Origin: DASSSY01 sp035708205
Lineage (GTDB): Bacteria > Bacteroidota > Bacteroidia > Chitinophagales > Chitinophagaceae
Assembly: GCA_035708205.1 (NCBI GenBank)
Contig: DASSSY010000002.1
Span: forward strand, 62,001-126,000
Reading direction: 5' to 3'
DNA: 64,000 bases
In this document: positions 9,198 to 17,085 of the stretch, piece after piece
Numbering within the stretch: the first letter of the stretch is position 1
How the letters are laid out: each line of letters begins with the position of its first letter
Translations under genes and position numbers: made by a program
Notes under the pieces: generated by a model
Databases searched by the model: none
Told to the model about the DNA's origin: nothing
The model's input: only the letters and a program-made list of their open reading frames with translations

Positions 9198-10589
9198 TTA
9201 ATGCCTTTGGGAATGCTCATTGTCCATAAACCTGTAATAAAGCCGGGAGGATAAGAACGACCGCTCCTGCTCAGTCCGGATATGGCCGGCCTGCGCTTTG
9301 AAATAAGGCTGCCATGCCGGGTCCCGGTGATAGGTCTTATACAAAAGCCGGTGGTTGTAGGGCATGTCCTGCAAATATTGAATGTCCCGGTCCTTATGGA
9401 AGCGGATGTTGCAGGCGGTCACCAGCCAGCTGAAATTAACCGCGCTGCAGATCACGAAGGTGCCGAAAAAGACCCGCAACATGGTATTGGCCAGGTAAGC
9501 GTTGGTCCGGCGGTGCTTTATTTTCAGGTAGGTGAAGACCAGGCCGGTTAAGCTCAACAGCAAAAAGATATACACCCCGATCCGCCTGTAGGTCAGGCCG
9601 AAGCGGAAAATGTACTCGCTGTTTTTCAGCAAAGCGGACAGGACCAGGATGGCATTGAGGCCCATCCAGGCGAAGGCCAGCCGTTTCAGGAGCTTCGCTT
9701 GCGGGTCGAAATTAAGGGCTGACCTGAAGTAAAACATCAGCAGCCCGACGGCCATGACAATGGAGATAATGATGGTAGCCACCCGCTGGTGGACTTCCCG
9801 GCTGAGGCTGCCGGCGCCGGAAAAAAATTGTTCATAGTTGTAGATGAAAATGAAAAATACTAAAATAAGATTGACCACGATCAGGGAGATCTCGCCGCTT
9901 TTACGTTCTGTATCGGGGTCGGGAAAAGCGGGGGGCCGGGCCGGGGTTTTTGCTTTTTCCGAGCAGAAATGATCCTCCAGGCGCTGGTTGAGCCTGAGGG
10001 CCTCGCGGGGTATCCACAACAGCCAGTAATTGAACATGAAAAAGAAGCCCAGCGCCGTCAAGAGCAGAAGGCTGAAAAGGTCAAAGCCGATATAGAACCG
10101 CCCGAGGATACGGGCCAGCAGGTCGCTGCCCGCCGCGTAAATGCCGGTAAAGGCGATGCCGGAAATAGCCGGGATAAGGAATAAGGCGATAAAGCGTTTC
10201 CCGGGCCTGTTGCCCTTTTTGGTTTTGGGCAGCCAATAGCTGAAAAAGAATACCCGGAAGACAAAGGACAGGTAATTCCAGGCCACCAGTAAAGGATAGA
10301 GGACCGGCTTCAGCCTGGGGAACCGGGCATGCAGCCCGGTGGCCAGGACCGAAAAATACAGGGCGAAGAAAGAAAAGGCATCTCCGTACCAGGCAAAGGA
10401 AAGAGCGGAGAGGAGCAGCGCTGCCGACAATGCCCGGAATGACGGGGTGTGCTTTCCCTTGCCGGCGCGGACCAGCAACAGGATCCATATGAAGATGGCC
10501 AGCAGGCTGAAATTGATGCCGGTGTCCTGGTGGTAGAACAGCGCGGTAAATGCGCAGGTGCCGAGTAAGAGGGCGATTATTTTTTTCAT
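9198..10589 (-). CDS. DUF4173 (DUF4153-like) polytopic membrane protein
   Basis: About 463 residues from the ATG at 10589, with some 10-12 hydrophobic segments distributed along the chain and a soluble, charged loop near residues 210-235. The features match the DUF4173 family of inner-membrane proteins: FNYWLLWIP in the middle, NLILVFFIFIYNYEQFFSG, and a soluble tail of about 70 residues containing Tyr/Arg-rich segments. The biochemical role of the family is unknown to me. It is the third gene of a minus-strand operon behind a membrane protein and a winged-helix regulator. This arrangement recurs in Bacteroidota and suggests that the regulator controls its own envelope proteins. An in-frame TTG upstream at 10622 was not used because the ATG gives a normal N-terminus (MKKIIALLLG). 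Confidence 0.8.
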   Translation of the reverse strand: MKKIIALLLGTCAFTALFYHQDTGINFSLLAIFIWILLLVRAGKGKHTPSFRALSAALLLSALSFAWYGDAFSFFALYFSVLATGLHARFPRLKPVLYPLLVAWNYLSFVFRVFFFSYWLPKTKKGNRPGKRFIALFLIPAISGIAFTGIYAAGSDLLARILGRFYIGFDLFSLLLLTALGFFFMFNYWLLWIPREALRLNQRLEDHFCSEKAKTPARPPAFPDPDTERKSGEISLIVVNLILVFFIFIYNYEQFFSGAGSLSREVHQRVATIIISIVMAVGLLMFYFRSALNFDPQAKLLKRLAFAWMGLNAILVLSALLKNSEYIFRFGLTYRRIGVYIFLLLSLTGLVFTYLKIKHRRTNAYLANTMLRVFFGTFVICSAVNFSWLVTACNIRFHKDRDIQYLQDMPYNHRLLYKTYHRDPAWQPYFKAQAGHIRTEQERSFLSSRLYYRFMDNEHSQRH

Positions 10590-10641
10590 TGCTTCTATGT
10601 TTAAAAGTGCTTTGAATTTCAAAGTTATTTGGTCAAAAAAA

Positions 10642-10935
10642 TCAGCTGTTACGGATCAGGTGTTCCAGGGCCCGTAGGTGGCTGCTGAAGGCTGTCCGTC
10701 CCGGATGGGTGATGCGGTAGGCCGTCCTGGTCTTTTTACCCACAAATTCCTTTTTGACCTCGATATAGCCGGCTTTCTCCAGGGCCGAGGCATGGCTGGC
10801 CAGGTTGCCGTCCGTCACGTTCAGCAGGGATTTCATTTCTTTGAAATCGATCCAGTCGTTGACCATCAGGACAGACATCAGGCCCAGGCGTACCCGGCTT
10901 TCAAAATCCTTATGTAAAGATTGCACTAAATTCAT
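10642..10935 (-). CDS. Winged-helix transcriptional regulator (HTH_34-like)
   Basis: A 97-residue single-domain DNA-binding protein. Residues 10-75 form a winged helix: RLGLMSVLMVNDWIDFKEMK leads into LLNVTDGNLASHASALEKAG, the recognition helix, followed by a wing with KKTRTAYRIT. This pattern is typical of small ArsR/MarR-like regulators annotated as winged-helix DNA-binding domain proteins in Bacteroidota. It lies 20 bp after the membrane protein gene and 52 bp before the DUF4173 gene on the same strand. Autoregulation of this operon is a reasonable inference. No ligand-binding domain or metal-binding cysteines are visible. Confidence 0.85.
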   Translation of the reverse strand: MNLVQSLHKDFESRVRLGLMSVLMVNDWIDFKEMKSLLNVTDGNLASHASALEKAGYIEVKKEFVGKKTRTAYRITHPGRTAFSSHLRALEHLIRNS

Positions 10936-10955
10936 GAGTTCTCCGCCTTAAGGGA

Positions 10956-11570
10956 TCAGTGATACTTGATATGCATCCGCGCCCCGTAAATAATATGCAG
11001 CAGGCCGAACCCCGCCGCCCAGAACAGCAGGCCGTAGCCGGTAAGGAACATGGCCGCCAGGCCCAGGACCAATTCGGCAACGCCCAGGTACTCAATGTCC
11101 CTGAAGGTATATTTACCCGCGTTGACCAGCGCCAGCCCGTAAAACACCAGTGTCGCGGGCGCGACCAATACGAAATGATGATGGGCCATCAGGGCGATGC
11201 AAAATAGCTCGCCGGCGGCGAGGGGCAGGACCAGGCTGCGCAAAAGGCGGCGGGTGAGGCTGTTCCATACCGGCTGTTGCTGCTTGCGGCTTTTTCTCAG
11301 GGTAAAGAAAACGCCGCAGAACAACGCGGCGGCCAATGCCAGGAGCCCCGTAAGGGCCAGTTTACCCGTGAGGCCGGTTGCCTCCGCCAGCTCCCGGTCC
11401 TTCAGCAGGGCCAGCCCTTGCTCCTGCAGCCAGTAATAGGCCAGCCCTGAAGCAATGAGCGCCACTGATCCCGCGCCAATGCCCGAAAGGCCGCTTAGCG
11501 AGATAAAACGGGAAGAGCGTTCCATCATGGCATGGATATGGGCGATATCTTCCTGGTATTTTGTGTCCAT
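10956..11570 (-). CDS. Conserved membrane protein upstream of winged-helix regulator
   Basis: A 204-residue protein from the ATG at 11570. The cytoplasmic N-terminus (MDTKYQEDIAHIHAMMERSS) is followed by about six membrane segments: near residues 20-42, 65-87, 105-125, 128-145, 160-180 and 182-198. An N-terminus with an HAMMERSSRFISLSGLSG-like motif is shared by Bacteroidota proteins encoded next to small winged-helix regulators. I know no biochemical function for it. It is the first gene of the three-gene operon, with a promoter-like sequence ending about 18 bp upstream. A longer frame starting at 11618 was rejected because it would run through that promoter. Confidence 0.7.
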   Translation of the reverse strand: MDTKYQEDIAHIHAMMERSSRFISLSGLSGIGAGSVALIASGLAYYWLQEQGLALLKDRELAEATGLTGKLALTGLLALAAALFCGVFFTLRKSRKQQQPVWNSLTRRLLRSLVLPLAAGELFCIALMAHHHFVLVAPATLVFYGLALVNAGKYTFRDIEYLGVAELVLGLAAMFLTGYGLLFWAAGFGLLHIIYGARMHIKYH

Positions 11571-11587
11571 AAAAGCACTTTGAGATA

Positions 11588-11619
11588 CAAAGTAAAAGAA
11601 ATAAATATAGACAACCAAA
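11588..11619 (-). promoter_or_regulatory. Probable promoter of membrane protein/HTH/DUF4173 operon
   Basis: On the minus strand, TTTG at 11619-11616 is followed after 20 bp by TTACTTTG at 11595-11588. This differs from TAnnTTTG at one position. The start codon at 11570 lies 17 bp downstream. Confidence 0.45.
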
Positions 11620-11759
11620 CTTTTTTTGAGAAAATTTGGTTAGGAATGCCGGGCCGCTTAAGCGGTTTAATACTTTCAAGCCCGGGAAAGCTGCCAGCAG
11701 GCGCCTCCGGGATTGCGCCGGTGCCCGGACGGGATAACGGCCATGAAAATGAAAAGCGT

Positions 11760-11767
11760 TACCTTTG
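11760..11767 (+). promoter_or_regulatory. -7 element TACCTTTG upstream of zinc-ribbon gene
   Basis: A consensus Bacteroidota -7 element 43 bp before the ATG at 11811. The -33 position is not well conserved. Confidence 0.45.
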
Positions 11768-11810
11768 GCAAACCGGAAACAGGCGTCAACAAACAGACAA
11801 TCAATAAAAC

Positions 11811-12074
11811 ATGGAACAGGTATATAAAAACTGCCAGAGTTGCGGGATGCCCCTGAAGGGATCGCCGGGCGGGGGGACAAACGCCGACGGAACGATCAGC
11901 AAGATGTATTGCGCTCATTGTTATGACCGGGGGCTGTTCCGGCAAGCAGACTGGACGGTAGCGCAAATGCAGGAATTTGTAAAAGATAAAATGCGTGAAA
12001 TGCCTTTTTATCTGAGGATCTTTACGGGAATGTTCCTGAAAGGCATTCCGAAGTTAAAGCGCTGGGCGGAATGA
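11811..12074 (+). CDS. Small zinc-ribbon domain protein
   Basis: An 87-residue protein with two CxxC motifs. NCQSCGMPL is at residues 8-16, and YCAHCYDRG is about 25 residues later. This is the layout of the putative zinc-ribbon family (zf-ribbon type) with a conserved GMPL segment and a following GTxxDGTxSxxYCxxC segment. Residues 45-87 contain a Trp/Met-rich helical region ending in LKRWAE. The four cysteines probably bind one zinc ion. Partner and role are unknown. The gene is monocistronic by spacing (243 bp to the next gene). Confidence 0.8.
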   Translation: MEQVYKNCQSCGMPLKGSPGGGTNADGTISKMYCAHCYDRGLFRQADWTVAQMQEFVKDKMREMPFYLRIFTGMFLKGIPKLKRWAE

Positions 12075-12317
12075 ACGTTATGAAAGCCGCCGCTTGCCTT
12101 AACCGCGTAGCAGGGGGCTTATGGAAAACCAGCTGTAAAAGTAAAGATATGACGTGAGGACAAAGGCGTTAAACGGGAACGGCCGGAAATTTAGCGGGAG
12201 ATCAATAGGATTATGGGATCCAGTAGGGGGCAGAGGGCCTCTTTTTGACGGTTTTCGTAAATTTGCTTTCCCTGTAGACCATATAAGATTAATAAAGACC
12301 TCGTAAAAGGCAAATAA

Positions 12318-12644
12318 ATGCTGAATATTGAAGACATCCGTCATTACGCTTTAAGCAAGGAAGGTGTGACCGAAGGGTTTCCCTTTGGAGAGAGCGCTTT
12401 GGTGTTTAAAACTAACGGTAAAATGTTCCTGCTATTAAGCCTTGAGGCGCAGCCCTTGAGCCTGAACGCTAAATGCGACCCCGAAAAGGCGGTATTGCTC
12501 CGGGAAGAATTCCCGGCGGTATTGCCCGGCTATCACATGAACAAAAAGCACTGGAACACGGTATTGATCGACGGCAGCCTGCCGGACCGGAAGATCCGGG
12601 AGATCATTGACCATTCCTACGACCTGGTCAGGAAAAAGAAATAG
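12318..12644 (+). CDS. MmcQ/YjbR family protein
   Basis: A 108-residue protein. It shows the family pattern throughout: an N-terminal IRHYALSKEGVTEGFPFGE segment, VFKTNGKMFLLLSL in the first strand pair, a CDPEKAVLLREEFPAVLPGY helix, and MNKKHWNTVLIDG followed by a C-terminal helix with IDHSYDLV. The family has a CyaY-like fold and has been suggested to bind DNA; its cellular role is not settled. It lies immediately upstream of the ribosomal operon but is separated from it by the operon promoter. Confidence 0.9.
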   Translation: MLNIEDIRHYALSKEGVTEGFPFGESALVFKTNGKMFLLLSLEAQPLSLNAKCDPEKAVLLREEFPAVLPGYHMNKKHWNTVLIDGSLPDRKIREIIDHSYDLVRKKK

Positions 12645-12714
12645 CCGGCCGGCGCGCTGATAGGGCTGCGGCCAAATTATTTCAAAATAAAATATTTCAT
12701 TTCAAAAAAAGTAT

Positions 12715-12722
12715 TACCTTTG
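12715..12722 (+). promoter_or_regulatory. Promoter -7 element of the rplKAJL operon
   Basis: TACCTTTG matches the Bacteroidota -7 consensus. The leader of about 70 nt before rplK (to 12798) is where L1 autoregulation would act in other bacteria. I could not recognise an L1-type hairpin with confidence. Confidence 0.6.
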
Positions 12723-12798
12723 CAGCCTTAAAAAAAGAAACTCGAAAATTCTATTCGGATTGGGAGAGTCCTCAAACACTCGTTAAAACCAAAAAATT

Positions 12799-13242
12799 AT
12801 GGCAAAAGAGATCTCGGGCTATGTAAAGCTCCAGTGCAAAGGCGGCCAGGCCAACCCCGCGCCGCCCATCGGACCCGCGTTAGGTTCAAAAGGTGTCAAC
12901 ATCATGGAATTCTGCAAGCAGTTCAATGCCCGCACGCAGGACAAACAGGGTAAAGTATTACCGGTGTTGATTACCGTTTACAGTGACAAGTCCTTCGACT
13001 TCGTGATCAAAACCGCCCCGGCTCCCGTTCAGCTGATGGAAGCCAGCAAGCTGAAAAAAGGCTCTAAAGAACCTAACCGGAACAAAGTAGGTTCCGTAAC
13101 CTGGGAACAGGTGGAAGCCATTGCTAAAGACAAAATGGAAGACCTTAACTGCTTTACGACAGAGAGCGCCATGCGCATGGTTGCGGGCACCGCACGCAGC
13201 ATGGGCATTACCGTAGAAGGTACAGCGCCCTGGGCTAAATAA
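12799..13242 (+). CDS. rplK: 50S ribosomal protein L11
   Basis: A 147-residue protein of the usual length. The N-terminal domain has GYVKLQCKGGQANPAPPIGP and ALGSKGVNIMEFCKQFN, the proline-rich helix region that contacts the GTPase centre. The C-terminal rRNA-binding domain carries KLKKGSKEPN and ends in AGTARSMGITVEG. L11 binds the thiostrepton region of 23S rRNA together with L10 and L7/L12. It is the first gene of rplK-rplA-rplJ-rplL. NusG and SecE, which usually precede it, are absent here. Confidence 0.98.
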   Translation: MAKEISGYVKLQCKGGQANPAPPIGPALGSKGVNIMEFCKQFNARTQDKQGKVLPVLITVYSDKSFDFVIKTAPAPVQLMEASKLKKGSKEPNRNKVGSVTWEQVEAIAKDKMEDLNCFTTESAMRMVAGTARSMGITVEGTAPWAK

Positions 13243-13278
13243 TTCCATTAATTTCTAAAAAAATTAAATTTTGTCGCA

Positions 13279-13971
13279 ATGGCAACACTGAACAAACAAA
13301 GAAAAGCCGCAGAGGCCAAAATAGATAAAAGCAAAAGTTATACGCTGGCAGAGGCCGCGCAGTTAATAAAAGAGATCAACTGCACGAAATTTGACAGCTC
13401 CGTTGATATGCACGTCCGTTTGGGTATCGATCCTAAAAAAGCCGATCAGGCTTTGAGAGGTACCGTAACCTTGCCGCATGGCACCGGTAAGACCAAAACG
13501 GTGCTGGTGCTGTGCCCGCCGGAAAAAGAAGCGGAAGCTAAGGCCGCCGGCGCGGATTATGTAGGTTTGGACGAATATGTTGATAAGATCCAGGGCGGAT
13601 GGACGGATGTGGATGTCGTGATCGCGACGCCTTCCGTGATGCCGAAGATCGGCCGCCTGGGTAAGATCCTGGGTCCGCGCAACCTGATGCCGAACCCTAA
13701 GACCGGTACGGTAACCAACGACGTTGCCAATGCCATTACAGATGTAAAAGGTGGTAAAATTGCGTTTAAAGTAGATAAAGCCGGTATCATTCATGCTTCC
13801 GTCGGCCGCGTTTCTTTCGAACCAAATAAAATTGCCGAAAACGCGCAGGAGCTGATCAACACCCTGGTGCGCATGAAACCGGCTACCGCGAAAGGTGTTT
13901 ATTTAAAAGGTATCCACATGGCCAGCACCATGAGCCCCGGGTTATCTGTCGATACAAAATCAGTAGGATAA
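13279..13971 (+). CDS. rplA: 50S ribosomal protein L1
   Basis: A 230-residue protein with normal length. It has the family blocks KFDSSVDMHVRLGIDPKKAD, GTVTLPHGTGK, the signature MPKIGRLGKILGPRNLMPNP near residues 120-140, GTVT, and a C-terminal KGVYLKGIHMASTMSPG. L1 forms the mobile L1 stalk of the large subunit and in many bacteria represses its own operon by binding mRNA. It lies 36 bp downstream of rplK. Confidence 0.98.
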   Translation: MATLNKQRKAAEAKIDKSKSYTLAEAAQLIKEINCTKFDSSVDMHVRLGIDPKKADQALRGTVTLPHGTGKTKTVLVLCPPEKEAEAKAAGADYVGLDEYVDKIQGGWTDVDVVIATPSVMPKIGRLGKILGPRNLMPNPKTGTVTNDVANAITDVKGGKIAFKVDKAGIIHASVGRVSFEPNKIAENAQELINTLVRMKPATAKGVYLKGIHMASTMSPGLSVDTKSVG

Positions 13972-14048
13972 ATTTCAATTGATCTTCAAAATAAATTCCT
14001 TTTAAAGTATCTATTTTTTAACACCCGCAAGGGTCAAATTATCAGACA

Positions 14049-14579
14049 ATGACAACTGCTCAAAAACAAGAAGCAATTGAGCTTTTAAAAAATAAATTTA
14101 CGCAATACAGCAACTTCTATGTGACCAACACGGAATCGTTGACGGTTGCGCAGATCAACAAGTTGCGCCAGGCCTGTTTCAATAAGGAAGTGGAAATGAA
14201 GGTAGCTAAAAATACGCTGATCAAGAAGGCTTTGGAAAGCCTTGACAGCGAAAAATACAGCGGCCTTTACGATGCCCTGAACGGCGTGACCGCTTTGATG
14301 TTCTCAGATACGCCAAAGAACCCCGCGGTGATCATCAGCGCTTTCCGCAGCGAAGAGAAAAACGAAAGGCCGGTCTTGAAAGCCGCTTTTGTTTCTGATG
14401 AGATCTACATGGGGGATAGCCAGCTGGCAGCCCTGAAGAATATCAAAACCAAAGACGAGCTTATTGGCGAGGTTATCGGCCTGTTACAATCCCCGATCCG
14501 CCGCGTGATCGCTGCCCTGCAGCAGAAAGGCGAAGGTGGGGAAGCAGTGGCAGAAGTCCCTGAAGCGACGGCGGAATAA
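14049..14579 (+). CDS. rplJ: 50S ribosomal protein L10
   Basis: A 176-residue protein with the L10 pattern: an N-terminal helix (QEAIELLKNKF), TVAQINKLRQACFNKEVEMK, VAKNTLIKKAL, and a C-terminal helix that binds L7/L12 dimers. A Glu/Ala-rich tail ends in EATAE. The gap after rplA is 77 bp and contains an AT-rich leader in which an L10 regulatory hairpin could be searched for; I cannot identify one by eye. Confidence 0.97.
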   Translation: MTTAQKQEAIELLKNKFTQYSNFYVTNTESLTVAQINKLRQACFNKEVEMKVAKNTLIKKALESLDSEKYSGLYDALNGVTALMFSDTPKNPAVIISAFRSEEKNERPVLKAAFVSDEIYMGDSQLAALKNIKTKDELIGEVIGLLQSPIRRVIAALQQKGEGGEAVAEVPEATAE

Positions 14580-14652
14580 GTTATGATCAACTATTGGCTT
14601 CCAATTTTCATTCATATTATCTTAATTTTTAAATCTATTAAAGTCTTATAAA

Positions 14653-15024
14653 ATGGCAGACGTTAAAACATTAGCCGAATCTTTAGTTAACCTGACCGTG
14701 AAAGAAGTTCAGGAACTTGCTGATTTCTTAAAATCCGAATATGGTATCGAGCCGGCTGCTGCTGCGGTAGTTGCTGTCGCCGGTGGCGAAGGTGCCGCTG
14801 TGGCTGAAGAAAAATCTACTTTCGATGTCATCCTGAAAAGCGCGGGCGCTTCCAAACTGGGTGTTGTAAAAGTGGTTAAAGAATTGACCGGTCTTGGCCT
14901 GAAAGAAGCTAAGGAATTAGTTGACGGTGCACCTAAGGCCGTTAAAGAAGGCGTAGCCAAAGCCGAAGCTGAGGATATCGCCGCTAAGCTGAAAGATGCC
15001 GGTGCTGAAGTTGAGCTGGCATAA
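14653..15024 (+). CDS. rplL: 50S ribosomal protein L7/L12
   Basis: A 123-residue protein. The N-terminal dimerisation domain (LAESLVNLTVKEVQELADFL) is followed by an Ala-rich hinge. The C-terminal factor-binding domain has EEKSTFDVILKSAGASKLGV, VVKELTGLGLKEAKELVDGA and ends in AGAEVELA. It recruits translational GTPases. The gene is the last in the operon: a strong terminator follows, and the expected rpoB is absent. Confidence 0.98.
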   Translation: MADVKTLAESLVNLTVKEVQELADFLKSEYGIEPAAAAVVAVAGGEGAAVAEEKSTFDVILKSAGASKLGVVKVVKELTGLGLKEAKELVDGAPKAVKEGVAKAEAEDIAAKLKDAGAEVELA

Positions 15025-15062
15025 TGCCTCAACACAGGTATTGATCATTTTAGATATCATTT

Positions 15063-15100
15063 GAAAATAGCAGCCCTAAGCCGGCTGCTATTTTCTGTTT
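15063..15100 (+). terminator. Rho-independent terminator after rplL
   Basis: A 13-bp perfect stem (GAAAATAGCAGCC at 15063-15075 and its complement at 15083-15095) with a 7-nt loop. A T-rich stretch is contained in and follows the 3' arm. Confidence 0.85.
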
Positions 15101-15293
15101 CCGGGTAATTATTCTCCCGCCGGGACGGGCGTAGCGCTGGAACCATTGTCAGCAGACCGGGATGCGGCATCCGGTTGCCGGGGCGCGGATACTCTCCCTG
15201 CCGCAAATTATATTACCATTCAGGAAGGGCACCCCTGGGAAACGCTCTTTTATATTTCCCTGAAATTCGCCCAATACTCCTTATTTTTGAAGC

Positions 15294-16445
15294 ATGCGTC
15301 GTTACCTTAACTGGAAAACAGGCCTCATTGCCGCTGCCCTTGCCGTGGTCAGCGTCATCCTGTTCAAATTTAACCAGATGGCCAAAGAGATGGCCGCGGC
15401 AGAGAAAGGAAAAGTGGAAACCCTGATCACGGGCTTTAAATCCATCATGCTGTCTAATCCCGCCAGTTCCGATGCCGATGTGACTTTCGCCAGTAAGGTC
15501 GTGGCCAACAACAAGAGCATTCCGTTGATCCTTACGGATGAGAACGGTCATATCATTGATCATATCAACCTGGATACCGCCCGGGTCGCCCACGACACGG
15601 ATTATCTTTCCGGTCAGCTGCAGGAATTTAAACGCCAGCATCCGCCGCTGGTGATCAATTATCAGTATGGCAAAAATTATGTTTATTATGGCGATTCCAG
15701 GTTGCTGACACAGCTGCGCTATTATCCCGTTTTCCTGGTAGCCATCGTGTTCCTTTTTTTGCTGATCGTCTTTGTAGCGTATTATTCGGCGCAACGAAGC
15801 ATCCAGAACCAGGTTTGGGTGGGCATGGCCAAGGAAACGGCCCACCAGATGGGCACGCCGCTGTCATCCATCGTGGGATGGATGGAGCTGCTGAAAGAGA
15901 ACGAGGCCAATAAGGAATCGATTGAGGAGATGGAAAAGGATGTCAACCGGTTGCAGCTGGTGGCCGACCGGTTTTCGAAAATAGGCGCCGTGCCCCAGCT
16001 GGACGAAGAAAACCTGATCACGCACCTGGAGAATATGGTGGCATATATGAGCCGGCGGGCCCCGCAGAAAGTGGCCATCAGCTTTGATTATGAGGCCGAT
16101 TCGGATGAGGTGTGCCTCCTGCTGAACGGCCCGCTGTTCGATTGGGTCATTGAAAACCTGATGCGTAATGCCTTGGACGCCATGGAAGGCAGGGGCAGCA
16201 TTCATATCCATTTAAAGAATGAGCCCCGCATCGTGACGATCGATCTGACCGACAGCGGGAAAGGGATTGCCCGTAAAAACTATAAAAAGGTCTTTATGCC
16301 CGGCTTTTCCACGAAAAAAAGGGGCTGGGGGCTGGGGCTTTCCTTGGCCAAAAGGATCATCGAAAAATATCATAACGGCAGCATTTTTGTCCGGCATTCC
16401 GCACCGGGTAAAGGCACTACCTTCAGAATTATTTTGAGGCGATAA
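15294..16445 (+). CDS. Membrane sensor histidine kinase
   Basis: A 383-residue protein. A membrane segment at about residues 7-25 and a second at about 143-166 enclose a periplasmic domain of some 115 residues. The cytoplasmic part has an H-box KETAHQMGTPLSS with His184 as likely phosphorylation site. The ATPase domain has the N-box LMRNALDA, G1 DSGKGI and G2 GWGLGLSLAKRI. No response regulator is encoded nearby, so the partner is elsewhere. A TATTTTTG element at 15282-15289 lies so close to the ATG that it could only serve a nearly leaderless transcript. The gene's 3' end is duplicated in tandem (see 16431-16465). Confidence 0.9.
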   Translation: MRRYLNWKTGLIAAALAVVSVILFKFNQMAKEMAAAEKGKVETLITGFKSIMLSNPASSDADVTFASKVVANNKSIPLILTDENGHIIDHINLDTARVAHDTDYLSGQLQEFKRQHPPLVINYQYGKNYVYYGDSRLLTQLRYYPVFLVAIVFLFLLIVFVAYYSAQRSIQNQVWVGMAKETAHQMGTPLSSIVGWMELLKENEANKESIEEMEKDVNRLQLVADRFSKIGAVPQLDEENLITHLENMVAYMSRRAPQKVAISFDYEADSDEVCLLLNGPLFDWVIENLMRNALDAMEGRGSIHIHLKNEPRIVTIDLTDSGKGIARKNYKKVFMPGFSTKKRGWGLGLSLAKRIIEKYHNGSIFVRHSAPGKGTTFRIILRR

Positions 16446-16465
16446 GGATTTTTGAGGCGATAAGG
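16431..16465 (+). repeat. 17-18 bp tandem duplication across the kinase stop codon
   Basis: ATTTTGAGGCGATAAGG at 16431-16447 is followed directly by ATTTTTGAGGCGATAAGG at 16448-16465. The first copy contains the stop codon of the kinase gene. The second copy is non-coding. Confidence 0.85.
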
Positions 16466-16531
16466 CCATTTGAAAATAAATGCCGCGGGGGAGGAATTAC
16501 CGTCATTATACTTAACTTCGCCGCGTCCAAA

Positions 16532-17050
16532 ATGCTAAAACCCGGTATTATGACGCCGCAACGAGCTCCCGTATCATTTTTAAAAAAGTTTTTTTCAACA
16601 GCACCGGTTATCTTTCCCCTGATCGCCTTGTTTCATATCGGGTTGTTGCTGTATATCTGTATCACCTGGTTTGATCCGGGCGTTTCCTGGTGGTTCTGGC
16701 TGCGGCCGGTGGTCATGGCGCTTTATACCTGGTTCTGGATCGGCGCCTGCTATCTCAGAAAGCGCGGCGCCACCGCCTACCTGGTATTGACCATTGTGAT
16801 GGTGAGCTTTTATTATTTTGGCCCGACCGGCGGTAACAATTTGGACGGTCAAAGCATCTTTAGGGAAGCGTACAACCAGTTGGTATTGCTGCACCGCGCC
16901 GTCGCGGATATTTTATTGGATCCTTTGCCCGCCAACATCTTGTTTTCCTTTATCATCCTGTTGTATTACCGCCGTATGAGGCCCAAGCGTGCCAAGCTCC
17001 AGGAAAGCGCCGCTAACCTCCCGGGCGGTTCCGCGACAAACCCGGAATAA
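16532..17050 (+). CDS. Hypothetical membrane protein
   Basis: A 172-residue protein of unknown family. Four hydrophobic segments are visible: about residues 22-45, 52-72, 82-97 and 133-148. A Trp/Phe-rich block (SWWFWLRPVVMALYTWFWIG) covers the second. The C-terminal 25 residues are basic and then hydrophilic. Two in-frame ATGs compete (16532 and 16550); the first was kept. It lies between the kinase and the BtuF-like gene and ends 35 bp before the latter, so it may be co-transcribed with it. I have no functional assignment. Confidence 0.6.
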   Translation: MLKPGIMTPQRAPVSFLKKFFSTAPVIFPLIALFHIGLLLYICITWFDPGVSWWFWLRPVVMALYTWFWIGACYLRKRGATAYLVLTIVMVSFYYFGPTGGNNLDGQSIFREAYNQLVLLHRAVADILLDPLPANILFSFIILLYYRRMRPKRAKLQESAANLPGGSATNPE

Positions 17051-17085
17051 TATGAATTGTTTTTCATTTGGAATGGACAACGGTT

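Noticed and set aside
13972..14048. L10-type leader RNA before rplJ
   Set aside because: AT-rich sequence with no hairpin I can identify; a covariance search would be needed.
15282..15289. TATTTTTG as promoter of the histidine kinase
   Set aside because: It ends 4 bp before the ATG, so the transcript would start at or after the start codon. No -33 element is present.
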